Below are positions 1-11,570 of a DNA stretch of 64,000 nt, piece after piece. The stretch comes from Strongyloides papillosus (lineage: Eukaryota; Nematoda; Chromadorea; Rhabditida; Strongyloididae). Location: assembly GCA_005656395.1 (NCBI GenBank), contig SRSI01000050.1, forward strand, positions 2,294,001 to 2,358,000, in the 5' to 3' direction. Position 1 is the stretch's first letter, and each line of letters starts with the position of its first letter. The position numbers and the translations under genes were made by a program. The notes under the pieces are model-generated. The model was not told the origin of the DNA. It saw nothing but the letters and a program-made list of their open reading frames with translations, and searched no databases.

Positions 1-23
1 TTTGCTCTAAGTATGGTATTTAA
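1..23 (+). CDS. 3' end of an RPA1-like paralogue (copy 0), cut by the window edge
   Basis: The first 23 bases align with the final codons of the RPA1-like copies downstream (the end of copy 2 at 4892-4914 and the decayed end of copy 1 near 2351-2371). In the copy 2 frame they read C-S-K-Y-G-I-stop. The next 120 bases match the 3' flank of every other copy, including the shared stretch with AATAAA-like signals near 75-110. The array therefore extends upstream of this window. Too little is visible to say whether the copy is intact. Confidence 0.45.
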
Positions 24-1047
24 TTTTTTTTTTAAATGAAGTTAGTGACTTTTGTAATTTTTTTGATTTAATCTTTAATAAAAACTTGTCAATAAAAACG
101 TGGTGATTTTTTATTATAACTATCTTATTATTTCTAACGTTTTTTATTTTAAAATATTTTTCTCCCATTAACAAATCCCACAGAAATGAATAGTTTGTGT
201 ACAATTTATAAAATGTTTTGGAACTAATAAATGTTTGTGAAAGAAACATTTGAATCTTTTTATTACAACAGCATATTGTATTTTAAACAAATTTTTCAAT
301 ATTTCAAAATACTGAATTTAAAATAATATCACCACGTTATTTTAGTATTTAAAACATTTATTTTTGTTAGATTATCACTTTCCAAATTAAATTTCAATAT
401 GATTAGTTATATTTAAGATTTCATTTCTACTAAAGTTTTTTCAAATATATACTTGTCTAATTCGGAGGGATGCAATTTCATCAAAGATTTTTTTGAGAAT
501 GTAGACAAAAGTGCAAAAGGGATTTTGCATTGCTTTGGTGATTTCTATCGCAGTAACTTTCAATATTTTATAAAGAAAACCTTATATAACAATATGTACT
601 TTGTATTTTAAAGTAAGCTGTGGCAAAGATTAATACTTTTCTGATGGTATTTTTTTTTCATTTTCGATACGAAAGAAAAAAGACGACATATTTTATAGTG
701 GAATTCATGTTATATATATATAAAAAGGTCACTTTTTTATATTAATTTCGTTGCTCTTATACATTAGCGTTTTCGTTATTTTTGTTCACCTAAATTTCTA
801 TATATACTTTCTAATTATCAGTCATTTTGATTTTATATTTATCATTTTTTATAAACGTTTTTTCTTTACTATTATTTTATTATTGTCCATGTACTCTCAT
901 TATTTTGATCACTTAAATCTTTATATATAGTTTCTAATTCTTTAACATTATAATTTTGTATTTTAAATTTTTTTACACGTTTCATGGTTACTATTCTGCA
1001 CACACATCTTCTATTAATATTTTTTTATCTCTTTTCAGTGTTATGCA

Positions 1048-2320
1048 ATGTCTTCTATTTCTAAAAAGATTAAGAAAAAAGAATACGAGTTAACTCGTGG
1101 TTTCTTTCAACTCCTGGCGGAGAACAATGCTGATCGCCTTAAACCAGTTGTTCAAATAATGGTTAGTGATTTTTTCTAACTCTTATGATTATTATTTTTC
1201 TCCTTTTTAGAATAGCCCTCCTACTAATGATGGGTCTAGTATTCGAGTCCGTATAAGTGATGGGACTTTCTCCTACGGAGGTGTCCTTCTTAAGGATAAT
1301 GCTGTAAAGAAATTTAGATCGTACGAATTGGAAAAATCCCAATCTGTAATTAAATTAACAGGGTTTTGTTCAAATATCGCTAATAATGAAAATGCTAGAA
1401 GAGTCCATCTAAACATTTTTGATTTTGAGCTGCTTGAGAAGGATTCACCAATTATTGGAAGCCCTACACCTCATTCTGGAATTCCTGTAACATATATGGC
1501 TTGGGAAACTAATAAAGTAAGTCAACGACCTCTGAAAGAGCCAAACTTTCAATCTCCAGCGAAGAAAGTAGTAAAAGATGCTGAAAACGTTCAGAATGTA
1601 TCTTCCAAAAATTACCCTTCTATTATACCGGTAATTTCAATTAGCCCACATTTAAAGCAATGGAAAATCCATGGTGTTGTTACGAACAAAAGTGAAATAC
1701 GGTATTTTGAAACCCCAAAAGGACGTGGTGAGGTTTTTGATTTTTCTATTACTGATAAGGAGGGAACTGAAATAAGGGTCTCTTGTTTTGGTGGTATGGT
1801 CTCTAAATATAATGAATTGATAAAACTTTACTCCACGTATATCATCAAAGGAAGTGATAAAGCCGTTACAGCTGCAAAAATATGTTGCAATAATACTGGA
1901 CACAAATATGAGATAACGATGAGAAGTGATGTTGGGGTGATAAAATGTGAAAATTCAATCCCTCTTCCTCCTCAGAAGATTGATCGTGTTGGTCTCTCAA
2001 AAATCAAAATGTTTCTTGGTAAATATATTGATGTAGTTGCTGTAGTAGATGATATAAAAAAGAAAGTTGATGTTATTTTCAAGAACGGGGTGACTCAGAA
2101 GACAAGTGTTTCACTCATTGATGAATCTGGATCTCTGGTAACATTAACTGTTTGGGGTGATTCCTGTAAGGAGTTCACTGATGACTTGCTTCATAAGCCC
2201 ATAATTTTGAAGAGCCTTGCAGTTAAGGAATCTGGTGAAAAATGTAGTCTAAAGTTTGTCTCTAGATCGAAAATAATATCACCTGGTGATGTTGGGATTT
2301 TTAAAGATATCTCAGATTAG
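1048..2320 (+). CDS. RPA1-like protein, copy 1, lacking the C-terminal zinc-finger OB domain
   Basis: Two exons, 1048-1161 and 1211-2320, joined over a 49-bp intron, give 407 residues. RPA1 is the large subunit of the single-stranded DNA-binding complex used in replication, repair and checkpoint signalling. Residues 12-115 match the N-terminal OB fold (RPA70N; note the LTRGFFQLLAEN start and the PIIGSP end). Residues about 175-285 match DBD-A (SPHLKQWKIHGVV onwards), and about 290-400 match DBD-B (KIDRVGL onwards). DBD-C with its zinc finger is absent. Relative to copy 2, a Trp codon TGG has become TAG at 2318-2320, and roughly 530 bp that would encode DBD-C are deleted just after it. The sequence rejoins the copy 2 alignment at the GATGAATTTTGCTTT segment (2350). 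DBD-C carries the RPA trimerisation surface in the family, so this product probably cannot form the normal heterotrimer. It may be a truncated protein or an early pseudogene; the rest of the frame is open. Confidence 0.8.
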
Positions 2321-3047
2321 TACTCAAAGGAGCAGTGAAAAAATGGCGATGAATTTTGCTTTGAATATGGTATTTAATTTTGTTTATTTTAATACAATGT
2401 TATTAATTTTTGTAACTTTTTTTGGTTTGATTATTAGTAAAAACTTGTGAATAAAGATAAGGTGATATGCTTTTTTTTTATAACAATCTTTTTATTGGTT
2501 AACAATTTTTATTTATAAATGCCTCTCTTCATTAACAAGTTCTACAGAGGTAAATGAATCGTTTGTGTAAGATTTGATAAGTTTACAAAACTTTTTTGGG
2601 TTAATAGATATTAGTGAAAGAAGTTATTTGAATTTATACAAAGGTATAAATATTACTTCGCCTTTTTTGATGACTCACGTCATATTGAATTTCAATGTTT
2701 TGATGAAAAAGTCATACACACATAGATGTACTTTGCTCTTTAACATAATTTATTATAAGAATTAATACTTTTCCAATAAAATTTTCCTTATATTCTGATA
2801 CGAAAAAAAGAAGCGGTATAACTTTTAGTGATATTCATGTTTTATATATAAATAGTCATTTTTTATTTAACTTCATCATTTTTATGCACTATCATCTCAT
2901 TATCTTTAATCATTTAGATTTTTATATATAGTCCCTTTTTATTTTGCATTTTAATTTTGTATTTACTAATTTTTTTTATAAATTTCGTGTTTATTGTTTT
3001 TAAAATGCCTTTTCAATTAACATTTATTTTTCTGTTCAGGTTGCGCA

Positions 3048-4914
3048 ATGAATTCTACTCCTACTATGATTAAAACAGAATATGATTTGACGCGTGGTTT
3101 CTTTCAAGAGCTCGCAGAAAACCGTGCAGACGGCCTTCAACCAATTCTTCAAATACAGGTTAGTTGTTTTTCTTAACTTTTATGATTATTTTTCTCTCCC
3201 TTTTTAGGAAAGCCGTCCTGTTGGTGATGGGTCTAATATTCGTCTCCGTATAAGTGATGGAACTTACTCTTCTGGGATTGTACTTCTAAAAGACGAAGGT
3301 GCAAAGAAATATAGATCATACAAAATGGAGAATTTGCGATCTATAATCAAAATACTCGAGTTTTATTCAAATACAATCCTTAAAGATAATATTAAAAGAA
3401 TACAGATGACAATCAATGATTTTGAATTACTTGCAGAAGACTATCCAATTATTGGAAACCCAATACGTCACCCTGGAATTCCCGAGAAACATTTAACTTT
3501 AAGAAATGATAATGTTGAACAAAGACCTTTAAAAGAGTCAATCTCCCAGTCTCCACCGAAAGAAGTAAGCAGAAATGTCACAAATGAATTTTCAGAAAAT
3601 GACTCTTCTATTGTCCCAATATTGTCAATTAGTCCATATTTAATGCAGTGGAAAATACAAGGAGTCGTCACGGATAGGACTGCACCAAGTGGCATAAACA
3701 CACCAAGAGGACCCTGTAAAGTTTTCAACTTTTATGTGACTGATAAGGAGGGGACCGAAATAAAGGTTTCGTGTTTTGGAGATAAAGTTGCTCAGTTGGA
3801 TGGTTTGATAAAGGTTTCCTCATCATATACTATCAAAGGGAATAATAAGGCCATAAGAGCTTCAAAAAAACTTTATAATAACACTGGGCATGGATACGAA
3901 ATAATAATAAAAAATGATGTTGAGGTAATAAAATGTGAAAATTCGGCCCCACTTCCTGCTACGAAGATCAACCGTGTCAAGCTATCGGAAATCAAGACAG
4001 CCCCTGAAAAATCTGTCGACGTAGTTGCTGTAGTGCATTTTATAGAAGAGCTGGCTGACAGAAATACCAAATTAGGGATGAAAAAGGTGATGAATATTTC
4101 TCTAATCGATGATTCTGTAACTGTTGTAAATTTAGTTGTTTGGGAGGATCGCTTTAATGAGTTCACCCGTGATTTACTCCATAAACCTGTTATTTTAAAG
4201 GGCGTTCAGGTTAATGAACGTAATGGTGTTAGCGAACTAGTATATATTTCTGGATCGAGAATTATCAACTCTGGTGATCAAGGAATTACTCAAGATATTT
4301 TAGATTGGTACACAAGAGAGCGCAGTAACATTCGAATAAGCAATTTACCATCTTTCACGGATTTTGATAAGAATGTTACTCTTCATTCTGCGATTGTTAG
4401 TACTTTAAATGATAAAAATTGTGGATATTTTAATATAGTTGGTAAAATTACCAAATTCAAAAAGAATTTAGTTTACGAAGCCTGTTCTCGGGAAGGATGC
4501 ATGAAAAAAGTTGCATTTCAAAATGGTCAATACTATTGTTCGAAATGCAACACTATTTCGGATAACTTCAGATATATTCTATTGGTGGCTCTAGAAATTT
4601 CGGATCACTCTGGAAGACTATGGATGAAAATGTTTGACGAAGTGGCTGAGAAATTTTTGAAGATAACTGCTTCTGAAGTCGGAAGTATTGTAAAAGCTAA
4701 TGGTGAAGAAAAAGGACGTAATATGGTTGTTTCAAATTTTCTAGGAACCATCCATAATTTTAACGTCAAATACAAAATTGAGCCGTACAAAGAAGATGAA
4801 GTTACTAGATGGTCAATTGCTCATGTCAAACCCGTTAATCTGGCAAAATATGCTGAATATCTCCGAGAGATGTGTGATAGTGCTGATGAATTTTGCTTTG
4901 AGCATGACATGTAA
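3048..4914 (+). CDS. RPA1: Replication protein A large subunit (RPA1), copy 2, complete
   Basis: Two exons (3048-3158, 3208-4914) with a 49-bp intron at the same position as in the other copies give 605 residues, close to the usual 600-650. In order: RPA70N (about 11-115), linker, DBD-A (about 170-285), DBD-B (about 290-405) and DBD-C (about 420-590). DBD-C shows a C-x4-C...C-x2-C zinc finger near residues 462-485 (ACSREGC then YYCSKC). The protein should bind single-stranded DNA in the nucleus as the large subunit of the RPA heterotrimer. It is the only copy here with all four OB folds. The start is the ATG that aligns across copies 2, 3 and 4, just after the shared upstream motif TTTTCAGTGTTA or its variant. 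Whether this is the main RPA1 of the organism or a diverged paralogue cannot be told from one window. Confidence 0.88.
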
Positions 4915-5805
4915 TTATGCTATATTATGTATTATTATTTGTATATACTTAATTTAATCATTAATAAAACTTCTTGGTGAAGAAAAGGTGATTTACTTTT
5001 TATTTGTAACTATTTTATTAATTGTTTACGTTTTTTGTTTTTAAATATTTCGATCTTATTTAAAAGTTCTAGAGGGATGAGTAGTTTGTGTAAAATTTAT
5101 AAAAATTTTTTTTGAAACTAATATATGCTAGTAAAAGGAATATTCGAATGTTTGTTAATATGACAGTAAATTGTATTATAAACGAATTTTTCATTATTTC
5201 AGAATCCTACATTTAAAATAATATCACCACGTTATTTAAGCATTTATAACATCGTTTATGTTGGATTATAACTTGCCAAATTAAATCTTAGCATGATCAG
5301 TTATATTTGAGAATACATTTTTAATAGATTTTTTCCGAATATATGATTGTCTTATAAGGAGACACGTAATTTCACTACAAATTGTAATGGAAATTGAGAC
5401 AAGAGTACAAGGGATATTTTACTTTGTTGATGTCTTATATCGCAGTGGATTTCAATGTTTTGTTGTGAAAACCTTATATTATTAGATGTACTTTGTACTT
5501 TAAAGTGATTTTATGGCAAGTATTAATGCTTTTCTGGTAGATTTTTTTCTCATTTTCGATGTGAAAGAAAGAAACGACATACCTTTTAGTAGGATTCATG
5601 TTACATATATTTTAAAGGTTATTTTAAATTTAACTTCGTTGTTGCTATACACTAATATCATTTTTGATTACTTAAGTTTTTGTATATTTTTTTAAATTCC
5701 TTATCATTTTAGTTTGTATTTATCATTTTTTTTAGGTTTCCGCGTTTGCTATTTCGCATACATATATCTTATATCAATATTAATCTATCTTTTCAGTGTT
5801 ATACA

Positions 5806-6321
5806 ATGTCTTCGAATATTGAATATGATTTTAAATTAACCCGTAATTTTCTTCAAGTTCTTGCGGAGGACAAGGATAGATATTTTAATCCAATTGTTCA
5901 AATATTGGTTCGTGGATTTTTTTTACTTTTATAGTTGTTTTAACTTTATTTTTAGGAAAATTATCCTGTTAATAGTGATCCGTCTAAACTTCGTCTTCAA
6001 CTAAGCGATGGAGTTTCTTATTATTTTGATGCTTACCTCAAGGGCAAAGCTCTAAAAAAGTTTGGGTCATATGGAATGGGAAAGCACAATTGCATAATTA
6101 AAATCCTTTATTACAAATTAACCAAAATTTTAAAAAAAGATGTTGATAAAATCCGTCTTATAATTTATGACTTTGATTTGCTTGAGAAAAAATCTCCGAT
6201 TATTGGAAATTCTAAAACTTATATTAAAAATTCTGAACAACATTCGGCTTCGGAAAACAACAAAGAAGAACAAAAGCCAGCCAAAAGGGCCAGATTCTCA
6301 ATCCCTATCGGAACGCGTTAA
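5806..6321 (+). CDS. N-terminal-domain-only RPA1 paralogue, copy 3 (155 aa)
   Basis: Exons 5806-5907 and 5956-6321 (48-bp intron in the conserved position) give 155 residues. They cover only the RPA70N OB fold (FKLTRNFLQVLAED through SPIIGN) and a short basic linker ending IPIGTR. No DNA-binding OB domain follows: the 3' flank with the shared AATAAAG-type motif begins about 120 bp after the stop. RPA70N is normally the protein-interaction module that docks checkpoint and repair partners, so a free version could compete for those partners (inference). The frame is open and the splice sites are intact. Copy 4 has the same domain content and exactly the same length, so the truncated form was probably duplicated after it arose. 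It may alternatively be a recent pseudogene pair. Confidence 0.65.
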
Positions 6322-7297
6322 TGGGATAATCACCGCAATAATTTCACCAAGGACTTTTTCATAAGGTTGTAATTTTTAATTTAATTTTGTATTGCATGTA
6401 ATAATTTTTACATTATTTATCCTAATAAGAATTTTTTTTATTAAGTTGTTAATTAAAACTTGTGAATAAAGATAAGGTGATTTACTTTTTATTTGTAACT
6501 GTTTTACCACAGGTCCAACGTTTTTTTTAAATTTCTCTCCCGTTAAAAAGCTCCAAAATAATGAATTGTTTGTGTTAAATTTATTAAATTCTTTTAGAAC
6601 TAATATGTGCTAGTAAAAGGAATGTTTGGATCTTTGTTAATACAACAGTAAATTGTATTGTAAACGAACTTTTTATTATTTCAAAATCCTACATTTAAAA
6701 TAATGTCACAACGATATTTTAGTATTTATAACATTTGTTTTTGTTAGATCTACACTATCCAAATTAAATTCCAACATAATTAGCTATATTTGAGAATTCA
6801 TTTTTACTAGATTATTTTTCCAAATATTGCCTGTCTAATAAGGAGACGTGTAACATCTCCAAAAATTTTTATGGGAATTTAAGACAAGAGTACAAATATA
6901 CTTTTCTTTGTTTTGATAGCTTATATCGCAGAGAATTTGAAATTTTAAGAGGGAAAATCTTTTATAATTAGATGTACTTTGTACTTTAAAGTAATTTATG
7001 GTGAGGTTTAACACTTTTCTAAAAAAATTTTTTCTTATTTTTGATACGAAAGAAAAAAACAACATACCTTTTAGTGGGATTCATTTTAAATATATAACTA
7101 AAGGTCATTTTTTATTTAACTTCATCATTGTTGCACATTAGCACCACAATTATTTTTATTACTTAAGTTTCGTATATAGTTTTAATTAATTATCATTTTA
7201 ATTCCGTATTCATTAATTTTTTACTAACTTTTCGTGTTTACTATTTTGTATACATATGTCTTCTAATAATATTTATCCATATTTTCAGTGTTACACA

Positions 7298-7811
7298 ATG
7301 TCTTTTGATGTTAAACCAGAATTTAAATTAACTCGTGATTTCCTTCAATTGCTTGCGGAGGACAGAAATTTCAGTCTTAAACCACTTGTTCAAATATTGG
7401 TTTGTGATTTTTTTACTTTTATAGTTATTTTTACTTTATTTTTAGGGAAGTCAACTTACTGACGATCCGTCTAGTATTCGTATTCATGTAAGTGATGGAA
7501 GTTCCATTTACTCGCATATCTACTTAATGCGCAGAGCTCTTGAAAAATTTTACTACTATAAAATGGATAAACATAAGTCCATAATTAAAATCCTTGATTA
7601 CCAATACACTAAAACATCAAGAGAGGGAATTAATAAAATTGGTCTAACAATTTATGACTTTGAATTGATTGAGAAGAAATCTCCGATCATTGGAAATCCA
7701 AGAAATTATTTGGGAAATTCCGAACAACGTTTGGCTTTGGAAGTCAACAAAGCAGGACAAATACCTTTGAAAAGGCTTAGACTTTCAATTCCTACCGGAA
7801 AACGTTTATGA
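7298..7811 (+). CDS. N-terminal-domain-only RPA1 paralogue, copy 4 (155 aa)
   Basis: Exons 7298-7399 and 7446-7811 (46-bp intron) give 155 residues, the same length as copy 3. The RPA70N pattern is clear (FKLTRDFLQLLAED, then FELIEKKSPIIGNP), and the protein ends LSIPTGKRL. The sequence after the stop aligns with that after copy 3 (ATTTCACCAAGGA shared), which confirms a common truncated ancestor. About 320 bp downstream the unit is broken by the 3.4-kb inserted block. Function is unknown; by family the fold is a protein-docking module rather than a DNA binder. Confidence 0.65.
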
Positions 7812-8133
7812 GATAAACACTGCAGTAATTTCACCAAGGAGTTTTTCACAAGATTATAACTTAAAATTTTTTAATTTAATCTCGGTATGGCATGTAATAA
7901 TTCTTGTATTATTTATTGTAATAAGAATCTTTTTATTAAGTTATTGATAAAAACTTGTGAATAAAGATAAGGTGATTTACATTCTCATTTGTGACTGTTT
8001 TGATATAGGCTAAACTTCTTTTATTTATAAAAATTTCTCTTCCATTAGAAAGTTCCACAGGGATAAATAGTTTGTGTAGAATTTATAAAACGTTTTTGGG
8101 ACTATTAGATGTTAGTGAAAGGAATGTTGAAAG

Positions 8134-9039
8134 CAGAAGTTGACTTCCATACAGTACAATTAAAAATTAATCACCTTAATGAAATTGATTGAGGAAATTT
8201 GTTATTATGTAGAAATTTCGAAGGAGCAAATGGCATTGGTTCGAACCAATTTGAAACTGATACACTTGATAATAGTACAAGAATGATAATGGAGAATGAG
8301 ATTCGATTGGCTGATGCAAGACTTGAAGAATCTTATATTGATACTCAACCAATTTATTATGATATATAAACAATAATAATCAAAATTTCGGAGTGGATAA
8401 AAATCGACGAGAAAGTTTTTCATGAATGTAATGCTTATCAACACATTTGGAAGTTTGTTGCTCCATATGTATGAAAATAAATAGTAAAATGGAACCCATT
8501 ATTTGATAAGTTAAATTTTAAATATAATAAATTTGAATGGTATGAAAAATTATTGAGAGTTGGTATAGATGAAAGATTGATAATTGACAGAAATCATGAG
8601 TATATTGTTAATCTGATTCCATCGATTATGACAAATATAGTTCTTTCAAAACTAATTGAGATCATCAAAAAAGTATGCGATCCGTATTTGGGTGGACAAT
8701 GTCAAAGATTAGCTAATGTACTTTTTATATATTAAATGAAACACGAACGTTAAATTCATCAACTGAGGTTCTGAATAATTTATTTCAAGTAAATAAAGAT
8801 AAATTTAAAGAATGTATTGATGAATCGTTGATAGGTGTAAAACTTACAGGCACTGATTATTTAATTACCTCAATTCGTTGTCAACCATTAATAGATAAAA
8901 ATCACAATGTGGCTAATAATTTAGTTAACAATATCTTTAATTTCAATTTCCTTCTTTCTAATCATGTTATTAATTCTTTAATTAATGATAAGAATGCAAA
9001 AAAATATAGAATTTCGTCTTTGGAGAAGTACTTGTTGTA
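8134..9039 (+). pseudogene. Decayed GCFC-domain (PAXBP1-like) pseudogene
   Basis: Translating the plus strand gives GCFC-family pieces broken by stops and frame changes. One piece carries the start of the conserved domain (KWNPLFDKL, then FEWYEKLLRVG). The next spans 8553-8735 (NLIPSIMTNIVLSKLIEI, then VCDPYLGGQCQRLANVL), matching the family pattern of a conserved Pro-Lys-Leu-rich helix and a W/C-DP...Q.SR motif. A third spans 8828-9039 and resembles the C-terminal part of the family, ending LEKYLL. An upstream fragment (8224-8369, rich in charged residues, EIRLADARLEESY) may be from the same gene. PAXBP1/GCFC1 proteins act in the nucleus in transcription or splicing. In-frame stops near 8370, 8475 and 8733 and the lack of usable introns make this a pseudogene. 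It sits inside the block that interrupts the RPA1 array. Confidence 0.6.
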
Positions 9040-9183
9040 AATATTAATTTATTTTTAATAAATTGTTGAAAAATTTTATTATTTTACCTTGAATATTTAC
9101 ATTATCATCATTTTAAAATAAAATTTGAATACAAATTTGTGTTCTTATATGTAAGGAAATGAAGAAGATATTATATTTTATCA

Positions 9184-11232
9184 ATGTTAATCTTAATTTT
9201 CCTTCTTGTTTCACAAACTCTAACCTTCAAAGTAGAATGGGATGGTAAGAAAGATGGAACACCACGGACGTACAAGCTTTTTAACTTACAATCAGTAAAA
9301 GTATTCTGGGAATCTCAAGATCATAATACAACTCAAGAGTATTTACCAGTACCTCTTACTATATCAGACATTCTATTGGTGAATAATGCTAAAATTGTAG
9401 AAGCTAATGCAAGTGATTATGTACCTGATGGAAATATCATTGCATTTCAAGTACATGGTATTAAATCTCTTTATGTAGCAGTTGTTTATGATGAAAAAAA
9501 TTATTTTAATGTATATCATCTCCAAACATGTCAAATTGCGCATTGTGAAAATGGTTTAACTTTAATTCCTCCTACAAATGAAATTCCAAAAATATTTGGA
9601 CCTGAAGTTAATAAATATGATGATATCATTTATGTGAAGTATATTACAGAAGATATGAATTTAAAACTGTATGTATTTCAAATTTCTGGAGATGATTTTC
9701 CCCTTGTTATTTGCCCATACAAAGGCTGGGTCAGTATATATAGTGGTACAGAATTCATACCTTATGAAGAAACAAATGGTATAATGTATGATCAATTTAG
9801 ACATCGTCAAATTATATTACCTGCTTACCCAAGAAATGATGATACTGATGTATTTGTTTGCGGATCAATAAAATATAAAGATGGATCCCAGTTAACCATA
9901 AGTTATAAAATGGAAGTCGAAAATTATTATGATATTAAATCAAATGAACCAATAAATGATATCGAAGCCATATGGAAATGTTCTGAAAGCAATAAGATTT
10001 CAGATAATTATTATTTTCTTTACTCCAAAAATGACAAAATTCGGAACAAAATGAAGTACATAAAATATGATTCAAGAGATAATGCTAAATTTTATTACAA
10101 TGATACAATGTACATATATAAAAATAATGATGAGTTAAAAATGTTAAAAAAAGACGGTTACAAAGCTCATGAAAATAAAATAAATTTTACAACCATTACA
10201 CCATCATGTAAACGGACACTGCCACAATTAAAATTCAAATTAAAACTTGTCTCTCCAGATGGTACCAACACTTTTGATAGTAAGAATGAAACTAAAATTC
10301 TTGATGTTACTGAAGATATGCTAAATAAGGAACTTAATTATAAATGTAAAATATTTGTTGAAGAAGCCTCTAATCATCCATTTCTATCAAATTATTATGA
10401 TGATGTAATGGAAGTATCACTAGTTTCAAAGGATGATGATGGAAACACAATTCTGCATGATACAATAATGTTTAAAGATAATTTTGATGGTTTTAAAAAA
10501 TATGAATGTGAAATAAGGTTAAAAGATAATAATTTTAAATATAAATATGCTACTGAAAATCTATCTTTCATAACTATACCATCAAACCTATCTATAAAAA
10601 ATCAAAGTGAGGAATGGAGGGTGAAGGAAGATGTCGTTATACAGTGCCAAAGAAGATTGTCTAATATTGGAGAGATTGATAGAATTAAAGTGGAAGTACC
10701 GGAAAGCTTCCTTGTTGAATACTCCAATTTAACAAGTAATGGTATTTTTAATATTGAAGGTGATTATGTTAGAGCAAACTATGATAACTTAATTAAAAGT
10801 AAAGGGAAAAAAAACGGTAATATTAAAAGTATAACAACAATATGTATCTATAAAGCTTTGGGAGGAAAATTGTTATCTATCGTTAAAAGTGGTACGATCT
10901 TACAAAAAACAATTATTACCCAAAAAGTTAATAAAAGTAATCAAGCGAAGAAAAAAAGAGAAAAAGTAATAATAATTGGTTTAAGTGTTGGGATAGGAAT
11001 ACTTGTTTTAGCAATAGTAATTGCAATCACAACAATATTTGTTGTTAGATGTTTAAATAAAAGAGGAAGAAAAGGAAAAAATTCATCATTATCAACATCA
11101 AGTTCATTCTCCTCATACGCCAATTCATCAATATCTGGTTCATTATTATCTGGTTCATTATTATCTGGTTCAGGATTATCTACCTCAACAGTCAGAAAAT
11201 CACAAAGCAATGTTTCAGGAGTAAATAAATAA
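9184..11232 (+). CDS. Type I membrane protein of unknown function (682 aa)
   Basis: One uninterrupted exon. The first residues (MLILIFLLVSQTLT) form a signal peptide, followed by a large Asn/Asp/Lys-rich ectodomain with several N-glycosylation motifs and scattered cysteines. One transmembrane helix lies near residues 597-622 (VIIIGLSVGIGILVLAIVIA within it). It is followed by a basic stop-transfer stretch (RCLNKRGRKGKN) and a serine-rich cytoplasmic tail of about 50 residues with SGSLL repeats. An upstream ATG at 9159 is out of frame, so 9184 is the start. No known domain is recognised; the architecture suggests a nematode-restricted surface protein. The gene lies in the block inserted into the RPA1 array, next to the GCFC pseudogene. 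Confidence 0.75.
   Translation: MLILIFLLVSQTLTFKVEWDGKKDGTPRTYKLFNLQSVKVFWESQDHNTTQEYLPVPLTISDILLVNNAKIVEANASDYVPDGNIIAFQVHGIKSLYVAVVYDEKNYFNVYHLQTCQIAHCENGLTLIPPTNEIPKIFGPEVNKYDDIIYVKYITEDMNLKLYVFQISGDDFPLVICPYKGWVSIYSGTEFIPYEETNGIMYDQFRHRQIILPAYPRNDDTDVFVCGSIKYKDGSQLTISYKMEVENYYDIKSNEPINDIEAIWKCSESNKISDNYYFLYSKNDKIRNKMKYIKYDSRDNAKFYYNDTMYIYKNNDELKMLKKDGYKAHENKINFTTITPSCKRTLPQLKFKLKLVSPDGTNTFDSKNETKILDVTEDMLNKELNYKCKIFVEEASNHPFLSNYYDDVMEVSLVSKDDDGNTILHDTIMFKDNFDGFKKYECEIRLKDNNFKYKYATENLSFITIPSNLSIKNQSEEWRVKEDVVIQCQRRLSNIGEIDRIKVEVPESFLVEYSNLTSNGIFNIEGDYVRANYDNLIKSKGKKNGNIKSITTICIYKALGGKLLSIVKSGTILQKTIITQKVNKSNQAKKKREKVIIIGLSVGIGILVLAIVIAITTIFVVRCLNKRGRKGKNSSLSTSSSFSSYANSSISGSLLSGSLLSGSGLSTSTVRKSQSNVSGVNK
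11134..11178 (+). repeat. 15-bp in-frame repeat, about three copies
   Basis: The unit TCTGGTTCATTATTA occurs twice in a row, and a third variant copy ends GGATTA. It encodes SGSLL-SGSLL-SGSGL in the cytoplasmic tail of the membrane protein. Being a multiple of three, copy-number change would keep the frame. Confidence 0.8.
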
Positions 11233-11526
11233 TTAGAAATATTTTAATTTTACTGGAAAAAATTTTTTAAAAGGATTCTTTTATTATTAATAATTATACA
11301 TAACAACACCATATTAAGTATAAATTTACAAACTATTGAAATATAATATCTAAAAATTTCTTTATTAAATTACTGTATTGTATTTTATAAGTTTATTAAT
11401 ATAAAAGTCTTCAGTTCGTCACTTTAGGTTTTTTAATGAAAAACAATATAGACTTATTGTTATTTATGAATGTACAAAAAACAATAGATTTTGATGTTTT
11501 TTTTAATTTCAAATACTTAAAAAAAC

Positions 11527-11570
11527 AATCCCTGCGGGCAGGTGACGACGAGCGAAGCGAATTGCTGTTT
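11527..11570. repeat. GC-rich hairpin-like patch at the right edge of the inserted block
   Basis: In a very AT-rich setting this 44-bp patch is GC rich. It holds CCTGC-GG-GCAGG, which can fold into a 5-bp stem, followed by GACGAGCGAAGCG with a second short inverted repeat. Homology to the RPA1-array unit resumes immediately after it (about 11571), so it may be the end of a mobile element or a recombination scar. No matching end was seen at the left border near 8134. Confidence 0.4.

Noticed and set aside
8220..8260. TGGTTCGAACCA-like word suggesting a tRNA T-arm
   Set aside because: No acceptor stem, D-arm or anticodon arm around it; it lies in the GCFC pseudogene.
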